Of a stretch of 64,000 bases of DNA, positions 56,481 through 64,000 are shown one piece after another. The position numbers were made by a program, and so were the translations under genes. Position 1 is the first letter of the stretch. Every line of letters starts with the position of its first letter. Source of the DNA: Candidatus Synoicihabitans palmerolidicus (GTDB lineage Bacteria; Verrucomicrobiota; Verrucomicrobiia; Opitutales; Opitutaceae); contig JAGGDC010000006.1 in NCBI GenBank assembly GCA_020809425.1, forward strand, positions 23,603 through 87,602. Direction: 5' to 3'. A model generated the notes under the pieces. It made no database searches and was not told where the DNA came from. It saw only the letters and a program-made list of their open reading frames with translations.

Positions 56481-57342
56481 ATGAAGCGCTTCCCTGCCAT
56501 TCTGGCCGTTTCGCTGGTCGCCAACCTGCTGCTGGCCGCCGCTTGGTTATCCGCCCCTCGTCCCACCCCATCCGCTCCACCCGCCCCGGCCACACCGTCG
56601 GTCGCGTCACCCCGCGTGTCCCCGGTCGCTCCCGTCCCGGAGTCGGCGAGCAATCCGGTGCTCGCGTGGTCCGACTGGCTCACCACCCAAGCCTCCGGTC
56701 GCTCCACCGCCGAGATCGTGGCCGGTCTGCGGGCCGCCGGTTGTCCGCTGCCCATGCGGCGCGCCATCGTCGCCGATCTGGTGGATCAGGAGTTTGCTGA
56801 ACGCCGAGCCGCCATCCGCGCCTCCCACCCGCCACGGCGATACTGGGAACTCGGATTCCGCAAAGATGCCGTTCCGATGAACGCTCGCCACGACTTGGTC
56901 ATCCTGGATATCGAAGCGCATGCGCGTCGCCGTGCACTCCTCGGAGAGATGCGCAGCTCCCGCTCCCTCCAAAACCGTCTGCGCGATTTTGCCCCCACCG
57001 AATCCGAATATCGCACGCTTTACCCCTTGTTTACCGCCGCTGCCAAGGCCTCGCGTGAATATTAGGCCACCACCACGGCGACTCGCTTCATTCGGCGCGC
57101 CGGCGGAAGCCGCTCCCGTCATGGCCCGCTTGCAGATCGACACACAGGCCGCCGTGCGCGACCTCGCCCACAACCCGCAACTCGACGAGGTCGGCCGCGC
57201 CCGCGCGCTTGCCGCACTCCAGCAAAACGCACGTGAGCGCCTGGCCTCAACGCTGACCCCCGAACAGCTCGAACGCTACGAACGCGCCTTGGGCCTTTGG
57301 ATCCCGCGTCTCACCACCCCGCCGCCGCTCCCCCGCAACTGA
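56481..57342 (+). pseudogene. Membrane-anchored alpha-helical protein, frameshifted (paralogue 1)
   Basis: Starts MKRFPAILAVSLVANLLLAA, a signal anchor, followed by a Pro/Ala-rich linker and a helical domain with FAPTESEYRTLYPLFTAAAK. A stop follows at 57,065, but coding character continues in the +1 frame (QIDTQAAVRDLAHNP, LTPEQLERYERALG) to 57,342. The adjacent gene has the same layout (signal anchor, F-x-PTESE motif, LTPE...RY tail), so these are tandem paralogues. The family is unknown to me. No ribosome binding site is seen, and the transposase remnant abuts the start, so the promoter may be lost. Confidence 0.6.
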
Positions 57343-57359
57343 AGCCCCGCCTCGCCTCG

Positions 57360-58451
57360 ATGAAACCGTTTCGCCTCCTGCTTATCCAGTCGCTGCTCGG
57401 CAATGTGTGGCTCGCCGCCCGGGTAAGCACTCACGTTCGCGCCCAACCCGAAACGCCCGCCCCCAACCTCGCCGTCGAACGCATTGAAACGACTCCCCTC
57501 GCCGCACCCGCCCCAGTGCCGGAACGCACCTTCCGCGCAACTGCTCAGGATCTCCGCGCGGCCGGATTGAGCCCCGCTTTGGTGGAGCGCATCCTCACCC
57601 AGATGCTCAACGAATCCGAACCGGTTGAGAAACGCGATTATTGGCAAACATCCCCGCGCATCCCTACGAGCGATCGCCTGCGACGCGAAACCGAGCGCGA
57701 ACAGGCGCCGCGTGACGCGCTCGGCGACGACCATCGCTTCGGCGCCAAACGTATCGCCTCACTCCGCAAGGCTTACGGCGACTACACCCCGGAACAGCTT
57801 GACCAGATCGACGCGCTACTCCGCGACTACAAAAAGATCGGCGTCAAAGTCCGGGCGGAGCCAACCGATGCCATGGCGCGCCGGGAAATGAATGCTTTGC
57901 TCACCACGGAGCTGGAGACCGATCTGCTCAATCTACTCGGCCCCGAGGGCTTCTTCGACTATCAGGTCCGCAACAGCCCTAACTCTCCTATCCTGCGCCA
58001 CGTCATGGGTGCCTTCAGTCCCACCGAGTCGGAGTTTCGCGACGTGTTCAGGCTCTACACTGCCGCTAACCGGTTATGGCCGGAACTCGCTCCCGTCCGA
58101 CACTGCGTTCCGGGATTTCATTGCCGATCCCGCCAACCAATCGGCCCTCGTCGCAACCTTGGGTGACGAACGCGCCTGGGAACTCGAATTGGTCTCCGAC
58201 CCCAAACTGGCCGCCGAAGCCCGCTTTCTCAGCGCCCTCGATCTCCCTTCCTCGTCCTTGGTTGCGCTTCAGGGCTACTCCGCGCTCGCCAGGAGAGCGC
58301 GCTCGCGGCGCTCGCGCCTGCGGCCGAGGGCACGCCCTCACCGGAAAGTCTCGAGACCGCCCGCCTCACCCTCACCCAAATCGCCGCCGACCTCGACTCC
58401 TTGCTGACTCCGGAAATTGCGGCCCGCTATCGCGAGACGCACGGCTATTGA
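57360..58451 (+). pseudogene. Membrane-anchored alpha-helical protein, two frameshifts (paralogue 2)
   Basis: Starts MKPFRLLLIQSLLGNVWLAA. The first frame runs through TPEQLDQIDALLRDYKK and FSPTESEFRDVFRLYTAANR. A one-base insertion in a C-run near 58,092 moves the sequence (DTAFRDFIADPANQSAL, DERAWELELV) to a second frame. A second shift near 58,285 moves the tail (ETARLTLTQIAADLDSLLTP, then AARYRETHGY) to a third frame ending in TGA at 58,449. Restoring both gives a protein of about 360 residues homologous to the preceding one. Function unknown. Confidence 0.65.
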
Positions 58452-58673
58452 CTGAAGATACCGGAGCCGGTCGAAATACCGCTGCCCCCGAATTAGGGGA
58501 GTCTTTCGAAAGAAAGGAGGTGCCCACGGGCGCCACTCTTCCTCACTCGACGTGGTTTCAAAACGAAAGCAACGCAGGGTAAAAACAAAGGCACCAAAGC
58601 CCCTCCGCCGCGGCTCCACGGAGTCAGGACCTTCAACAGCAGGCTGATGGGCTTCCCGTCCCTTCGTTCCCTG

Positions 58674-58950
58674 CTGTAAAAACAGAACCACATCCGACAT
58701 AGCCCAGTCCGGCGCACGGTCGTCGACAAGCGACGCCCCCTACCTCCTGCTTCCGTGTAGTCCGTGGTCCAAACCCAGCAGGCTGACGGCTCCGCTCTCC
58801 TCTGTTCCCTCCTGTAAAACAAAACCACATCCGACCTCGCCGAGTCCGGCGCGCGGCCGTCGACAAGCGACGCCCCTTTTACATCCTGCTTCCGTGTGGT
58901 CCGTGGGCCAAATCCCGCAAACTGACGGCTCCGTTCTCCTCTGTTCCCTC
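58674..58950. repeat. Tandem repeat, about 138-bp unit, two full and two partial copies
   Basis: CTGTAAAA recurs at 58674, 58812 and 58951. Between occurrences the sequence repeats in order: CCACATCCGAC, AGTCCGGCGC, CGTCGACAAGCGACGCCCC, TCCTGCTTCCGTGT, GTCCGTGG, CTGACGGCTCCG, CTCTGTTCCCTCCTGTAAAA. Partial copies flank it (about 58635-58673 and 58951-58995). The repeat does not read as a protein. It fills most of the 610-bp gap between paralogue 2 and the next gene; the rest (58452-58634) shows nothing recognisable. Confidence 0.8.
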
Positions 58951-59061
58951 CTGTAAAACCCAATCCCTACCCGCTGACGGCCTTCGTTCCCTTGTGAGGA
59001 GATCCGAGAGGATCATGTCGTTACTTTGTCACAATACTTGTGCAAAGGAGCTGGGCGGTTC

Positions 59062-59706
59062 ATGGACAATACGGACCGCTACCAGAGGAGCTGTCGACGA
59101 ATTGAAACCACCCTCAGGGTATGGAAATCGTATCAAGGAATACGCCCAATGCGCCGTCAGGAGGCATGGAAATGCCGAAATGAGTATGACGCTGAGTTGC
59201 AACGTTATCACGACATGACCCCGCTCAGACTTTCGCTGGTCAGCGCCGGGCCGGTCGCACTGACTTCCCGCGACCTCTCCGACAGGGACGCTGCACTGCT
59301 GGTCGACCGATGCTGGGAGGCGCTGACTGCCCTACTCGCCGAATTACATCGCCGGTTGATGCGCAGTCTACACATTGCAGTGCTCCATTCCCGATTATCG
59401 AGCGACCAGCTCAAGATTGATCCACGTTTCAATGCTTTCCACAAGCGATTGATTCAACTGATTACGAGCCCGTTATCTCAAGCGAGCCATGCGGAAGTTC
59501 TACGACTCGCCGAACAGCTGATGCGGGACGAATATAGCGATCGCCATCAGCTGGCGGGCACCTTGATGGCCTGCTTGGGAACGGTTCCGCCGCCCCAAGC
59601 CATGCCAACATTTTCAGGCGATTTCGCTGACGAAGTATGTCTGTGTGCGGATCTCGCCCGGGGATGCGCCCCCTTTGCGGACGTGACCTATAACACGCCC
59701 GTGTAG
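59062..59706 (+). CDS. Hypothetical protein (214 aa), unknown function
   Basis: Start chosen at the MDNTDRYQ methionine, 11 nt after AAGGAG; a longer form from 59,026 is possible. The protein is soluble and mostly helical, rich in Leu, Arg and Ala, with no signal peptide or membrane segment. I recognise no family. Coding-like sequence continues after the stop in other frames, so the gene may itself be a truncated remnant of a longer one. Confidence 0.45.
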   Translation: MDNTDRYQRSCRRIETTLRVWKSYQGIRPMRRQEAWKCRNEYDAELQRYHDMTPLRLSLVSAGPVALTSRDLSDRDAALLVDRCWEALTALLAELHRRLMRSLHIAVLHSRLSSDQLKIDPRFNAFHKRLIQLITSPLSQASHAEVLRLAEQLMRDEYSDRHQLAGTLMACLGTVPPPQAMPTFSGDFADEVCLCADLARGCAPFADVTYNTPV

Positions 59707-60564
59707 GCAACGACGAGCAGGTAGCAATCGCAACAGGCATCGCCCCGATGCTGTGAATGGGGTGCTCGAAAAGTGCCGGCAACTCGATTGGGAAATGACC
59801 CTCCTCGAAAATTTGGCTCCGCTTACCAATCGATAGGGCCCCAGGCATGCCCATGAGTCCTTTCGCTCGCCGAAGATGAGAACGTATCAGGATAAAAGCC
59901 TTCCTTGCTCTTGGCTGCAGCGGTTGGCGGAATACGCTCAACGTATGGTGCCGAACTGTCGGGCAATGGTATTCGATTCGTTGCCGAATCGCCGGAGCAT
60001 TTTGGAGGCATCTAAAAACAAGCAACCGCGCCACGTGCGGGGTTGTTTGAAAAGTGGAAAATTCTCCCCCCCTCCTCGAATTCTCCCCCCCTCCCCGTTG
60101 CCTCTCGAATGGGTCGACGAAAGTCGCAATTGAACTCCTACCTTTGATCGAAGATGCAACCGCTAGTTGGATCAATCTCCGTTGGGGCCTTCCGCTCACG
60201 GAAAACTCCATGGCGCATTTCGCGCTCGACCTGAATCGTTTGGTGGCCCTCCACCGCGACCCGAATGCGATATTCGTGCGGGACCACATCGCTGATTCCC
60301 GCGTCGGCGCGGACTGGGAGGTAACGAATCGCTAGCGACGCCAGAAGACCCATTCTGAGCCTTGAACCGGCACGAGCGTGTGTAGAAGCAACGGGGACAA
60401 GTCCGTTCCGAAGCACAGTGCGAGCAGGCACTGGAGCGGCGACGTCGGTATCGAACTACTCGGCGGGTTCACGCCCATGCGATGCGCATCGCTGCGGCTA
60501 TCGCCAGAAATTATCGAAAAATAACTCGTTCTCATTCACCGATTCCTGCTTTTTTATCTAGTTC
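59707..60564 (+). other. Eroded coding region, frames broken
   Basis: Short protein-like stretches occur in changing frames: LEKCRQLDWEMTLLENLAPL (about 59,757-59,835), LPCSWLQRLAEYAQRM (59,900-59,950), IEDATASWINLRWGLPLTEN and VALHRDPNAIFVRDHIADSR (to 60,335), and SGDVGIELLGGFTPMRCASL ending in TAA at 60,522. None has a credible start. They look like remnants of one or two genes. No RNA gene or terminator was recognised. Confidence 0.35.
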
Positions 60565-62667
60565 ATGGATACTGCGCCCCACCACGTATTCTTCTCTTAT
60601 TCTCGTGAGGATAACAAACACCCCGTTGACGACGAAGGACACGGCTGGGTTACCGCACTCTATCACGATCTCAAGGAGCGCCATCGCCGCTATTCTGGAC
60701 GGGAGCTGAATATCTTTTTTGACCAAGAGTCGCTTGAGCTCGGCAAAGACTGGCGGCGCGCACTCGGAGCGGGCATCCGGGAGTCAAATCTCTTCCTCGC
60801 TTTCCTGTCGCCTAACTACCTCACGGGTGACAACTGCATTTGGGAGTGGGAATAGTATCTCTTGCGCGAGCATTCGTCGGCGCGAGGTGACGACGGCTTG
60901 GTGCCGATCTATTTCGTTGCTCCCCGCGAGATGCGCCCGGCCGAAGGCCAGCGCATCGCGGCTTGGCTCGATGCCATGCACGTGAAGTTTCCGTGGTTCA
61001 ATCCTCGTGCCACCGATATCGTGGTCGAAGACGAGCAACGTTACCGGGACTTCGCGGCCGACATCCACCGCCGTAACCGCACGGAGATCCTGGAACTCCA
61101 ACCTTGGGCCGAAGAAGGGCCCAAGGTGCTCAAGCAAATCGATGCGGCCGCGCGTAGTGCTGCACTCAAGGTCCAGTCGCGCGACTGGACCGAAGACGAG
61201 CGTCCTCTTTCGGAGCGTCTCGACTCCATCGACCGCTACATTTCCCACTGCCTCGCACCCGCTGATCTCGCTCCGGGCAACCTCAATCGTAGCCAAAGCA
61301 CCTTCGTCGGTCGCCACGCTCAGTTAGGCCAACTGCACACCATCATTCGAAAAGGTGGAGCGCAGGTTGGAGGCCGCGGAAGTGGCGGGCGAGGGATGAT
61401 CGCCGCTTCCCACGGTTTGGGTGGTCTGGGCAAGTCAGCCTTGGCTCGGCAATATGCGCATGCATATGCGGAGTATTTTGCGGCGGGCGGCACTTGGGAG
61501 CTACGATGTGCCGGCGAGACCAAGATCGGGCAGGTGCTACTCCAGTTGCTGGATAACCCAGATGGCGTTAAGACTGTTGAAAGGGAAGTGGACCTATCCC
61601 TCGAGCTGCACGAGGCTCAGAGAGCCAACAGTAGTTTAGCGGCCAAGGCGGTCGTGGCGCATCTTCGCGAACTTACGATGCGTCGCTGCGATATCGTGAG
61701 AGAACGTCTCGCCCGGCACTCTGAGCGCCACAGTGGCGATAGTAATTTTGCGACCCTCGATCAGCCGCGCCTGTTACTTATCCTAGACAACGTGGATCAG
61801 CCTGAGCTGCTGTCCAAATCACAGGTCAAATTATTGTCTGCTGAGGACTGGCTGGAAATCATCGTGACCAGCCGCCTCCATCCCGGAAAGTTTGGTGAGG
61901 ATGCTCGCACTTTCCACAGCGTCGAAGTTGATGGGCTGCCCGAGAGCGACGCGTTGCAGCTGCTTCGCGAGTTGCAACCCGAGCAACGTTTCCCGGAAGG
62001 TGAAGAAAACGAGCAGGCCGCCCTTGAGATTGTGCGCTTGCTGGGCGGCTACACGTTGGCGATCGAATTGGTAGGCGCCTACATGAAAACCAAACCGCGA
62101 ACCTTTCCTCCGACTCGAATGCTGGAGCAATTGCGCACCGACGGAGTAGCGCTGAAGGTGGACGCCTATGCCGCCGATCCGGACGTGAAGAATAAGATCG
62201 AAGACGAAGACTACCGGGGCCGCACGATCGGGTCTCTGGTCGCGTCGAGCATGGCCTAGGTAAGCCAACCGGCTCGGACTGCGCTTCATTTTGCTAGTTT
62301 TCTCATGCCGGACTCGATCCCGGTGGAATGGATACGCACCCTCACGGCGCAGGCGCATCCGGATGCCGGCTTGACGGAGGACGAAGGAGCATGGGCGGAG
62401 TTATGGAACGAATTGCACGATCTTCGGTTATGGCATCCAGTGGAAAACCCAGAGTGCGATAAGCAAGGTCTCGCCGTGTGGCCCCAGCTCGTTCGCATTC
62501 ACCGCATTGTTGGCGAACACGTAAGATCTGCTGCCGGACCTGAGCGATGGTCGGAAATTGAGGTATTTCTTGATCAGCTTACGACCGAGTTTGAACAGCG
62601 GGAAGGAAACGAAAACGCCGACCATCTGAGGAGGCAGCATCCTTGGCTGCTGGAACAGTTCGAATAG
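60565..62667 (+). pseudogene. TIR-NB-ARC (STAND) protein with two in-frame amber codons
   Basis: One frame runs from ATG 60565 to TAG 62665, interrupted only by TAG at 60853 and 62257. Residues 8-130 are a TIR domain (FFSYSRED opening, CIWEWE region; Glu94, the likely NADase residue, is three codons before the first amber). An NB-ARC NTPase follows, with P-loop GLGGLGKS (Lys290), LLLILDNVD Walker B, IIVTSRLH sensor and GGYTLAIELV. After the second amber comes a winged-helix-like segment and a short tail; TPR or other repeats usual in this class are missing. Bacterial TIR-STAND proteins act in antiphage defence by NAD depletion. As written it makes only a 96-residue TIR fragment, and possibly a downstream product if translation restarts. 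Confidence 0.75.
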
Positions 62668-62833
62668 CTTTTAGCTCCTCAATCCCTTAAGGGGATAGTT
62701 ATTTCGCCAGTGCTCCTACGATCGGTGAATGTTTCGGTGGAGTATGAAGGGGACCACGGTTCACCAAACCGAGCTAAAGCCTGTCCAGCGGGCGCAAGTC
62801 GTTGGTGATAAGCTGTAAGCGTGATAAAAAAGA

Positions 62834-62866
62834 GGCCTAAATCGGGAGTAAATCCTGGTTTAGGCC
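62834..62866. repeat. Inverted repeat GGCCTAAA...TTTAGGCC
   Basis: Perfect 8-bp arms with a 17-bp loop, in the gap between the TIR-NB-ARC remnant and the transposase gene. It could be a terminator-like hairpin or part of the left end of the downstream insertion sequence. No U-run follows, so a terminator is less likely. Confidence 0.5.
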
Positions 62867-62890
62867 CAAAAACGGCGTCTATGATTGGGT

Positions 62891-64000
62891 GTGAAACTAA
62901 TACACAAAGCCGTCGGAGATGAAATTGCCCTGCAGAGCTGGCTGCGTCCAGCGCTTACGACTGTCGGGCCGAACAAAGATTACGGGCAGTTTCGCGAGCC
63001 GCTCGATGCGGTGGACCGAGTGCTGCGAGCCAGTCACCTTGAATCGATGGCGATGGACTTCGCGCGGGTGGGCTTCGAGTCGGTCGACGCCGGGCAGCTG
63101 CGCCGTCGCCTGGAGTTCGCGCGCAAGGCGCTGCGGGTGCATGTGTTGCGTATGCTGTTGGGAAACATGCCTTTTCGGCAACTCTCGCGCACGATTGAGG
63201 GCATCAAGGGCGTTTCCAAGAGCGTGTTGGAGCGAGCTTCGCAGTGCTTTACCGCCGAACCGGTGCGGTGGATGGGTCAGGTGTTTATCGAGATGGTCGC
63301 CGAGGCGGACCGGGCGGCCGAACTCGGTCTGGCCGAGCCGCAGTCGATGGAGACGTGCCTGGTGGACTCGACGTGCTGGCCCACCAACATCCACTTTCCG
63401 GTGGATTGGGTGCTGCTGCGCGATGTGAGCCGAACCCTGCTCAAGGCGGTGATCCTGATCCGCCGGGCCGGCATGCGTGCACGCATGCCGGCGGAGCCGG
63501 AGGTCTTCGCCCGACAGATGAACCGGCTGTGCATTGAGATGACGCACACCCGACGGCGTGCGAATGCCAAACGAGCGCGCAAGCAGGTGCTACGCAAGAT
63601 GAAGCGACTGTTGCGCACCATCGGTGAACACGCCCAGCGACACCGCAACCGCCTGGACCAAGCGTATGCGTCGACCCACACCTCCGCGCGACAGGCCGCT
63701 CGCATCGTCAAACGCATCGTCGAACGCATCGACGAACGCATCGACGCGATGTTGGCTCAGATGCCCGCAACGATCAACCAGGCCCACGAACGCATCATCG
63801 GCGCGCGACCAGTGCCCAACGCCGAGAAGATCCTCCGCGTCTACGAACCCGACGTGCAGACCGTGGTCCGGGGCAAGGCGTCCGGCGCGGTCGAGTTTGG
63901 CAACACCCTCATGATCAGTGAGAACGTGACGGGGTTGATCACCGATTGGCAGTTGTATCAGGGAATGACTCCGGCCGAATGGCGTCAGTTCGACCTGAGC
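62891..64000 (+). CDS. Transposase (ISNCY-like), truncated by the window edge (370 aa visible)
   Basis: From GTG at 62891 (an in-frame TGA is at 62882-62884; TTG 62885 is an alternative start) the frame is open to the last base. The N-terminal part (about 1-145) is a helical DNA-binding region (LRRRLEFARKALRVHVLRML, RQLSRTIEGIKGVSKSVLER). Then comes a DDE-type first strand (CLVDSTCWPTNIHFPVDW), a long Arg-rich helical insertion with coiled-coil character (about 190-305), and a second strand region (VYEPDVQTVVRGK, FGNTLMISEN). This layout resembles ISNCY-type transposases. No frameshift is seen, unlike the other elements here, so it may be a recent arrival. The right inverted repeat is outside. 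Confidence 0.75.
   Translation, partial: MKLIHKAVGDEIALQSWLRPALTTVGPNKDYGQFREPLDAVDRVLRASHLESMAMDFARVGFESVDAGQLRRRLEFARKALRVHVLRMLLGNMPFRQLSRTIEGIKGVSKSVLERASQCFTAEPVRWMGQVFIEMVAEADRAAELGLAEPQSMETCLVDSTCWPTNIHFPVDWVLLRDVSRTLLKAVILIRRAGMRARMPAEPEVFARQMNRLCIEMTHTRRRANAKRARKQVLRKMKRLLRTIGEHAQRHRNRLDQAYASTHTSARQAARIVKRIVERIDERIDAMLAQMPATINQAHERIIGARPVPNAEKILRVYEPDVQTVVRGKASGAVEFGNTLMISENVTGLITDWQLYQGMTPAEWRQFDLS

Noticed and set aside
56481..56800. Minus-strand ORFs opposite the first anchored protein as an upstream part of the IS4-type transposase
   Set aside because: The recognisable transposase sequence stops near 56,480; beyond that the minus-strand frame is an antisense shadow of the anchored protein gene.
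60565..62667. Genome-wide recoding of TAG as a sense codon
   Set aside because: The DUF697-type gene and the 214-residue gene both end naturally in TAG, so reassignment is unlikely; local readthrough remains possible.
1..64000. tRNA, rRNA, CRISPR arrays or riboswitches
   Set aside because: No cloverleaf-like, rRNA-like or regularly spaced short-repeat pattern was recognised by eye. The only tandem repeat (58.6-59.0 kb) has a 138-bp unit without spacers. A covariance-model scan was not possible here.

Overview
The window is dominated by a trans-AT polyketide synthase / NRPS assembly line on the minus strand (about 1 to 52,438), followed by an accessory region of insertion sequences and decaying genes (about 52.4 to 64 kb). 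Four contiguous megasynthase genes, here A to D in order of transcription (A 45,044-52,438; B 37,054-45,051; C 15,125-37,057; D running off the left edge at base 1), carry 13 ketosynthases, one condensation domain, one adenylation domain, two C-methyltransferases, an embedded enoyl-CoA hydratase, a luciferase-like monooxygenase, many DH/KR/ACP domains and no acyltransferase domain. No trans-acting partner (AT, ER, HMG-CoA synthase cassette, thioesterase) lies in the window. 

Reading the modules in order gives: a decarboxylase-like KS (active-site Cys replaced by Ser) with three ACPs; KS-ACP; C-A-PCP with a specificity code reading as glycine; KS-DH-MT-ACP; KS-DH-KR-MT-ACP; KS-KR-ACP; KS-ECH-ACP; KS-DH-KR-ACP; KS-DH-KR-ACP; KS-LLM-KR-ACP; KS-DH-KR-ACP; KS-KR-ACP; KS-DH-KR-ACP; KS-DH... 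This order fits, module by module, the backbone of palmerolide A: 3-methylcrotonyl-glycine enamide, C22 and C20 methyls, C19 oxygen, C17 beta-methyl, C14 diene, saturated C12-C13, C10-hydroxyl/C11-oxygen, C8 alkene, C7 hydroxyl, saturated C4-C5, C2 alkene. The most likely source is therefore the ascidian-associated Opitutaceae (Verrucomicrobia) lineage known for palmerolide ('Candidatus Synoicihabitans palmerolidicus') or a close relative. This rests on collinearity and recalled chemistry, not on a database comparison. 

Two gene boundaries fall inside catalytic domains. The glycine A domain is cut between its large core and small C-terminal subdomain (A/B genes, 8-nt overlap). A ketoreductase is cut between its structural and catalytic halves (B/C genes, 4-nt ATGA overlap, with a strong ribosome binding site). 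A third boundary (C/D) separates a KR from its ACP. The products must reassemble in trans if the line is functional. 

Immediately upstream of gene A, and in the same direction, are a 57-residue two-helix membrane protein and a DUF697-type membrane protein. The rest is a decayed accessory region: an IS630-family element with TA-flanked inverted repeats and at least three frameshifts; a small ORF interrupted by an IS3-family element (3-bp target duplication); a transposase tail; two frameshifted paralogous anchored proteins; a 138-bp tandem repeat; an unknown gene and its eroded flank; a TIR-NB-ARC (STAND) defence-type gene with two in-frame amber codons; and at the right edge an apparently intact transposase that runs out of the window.
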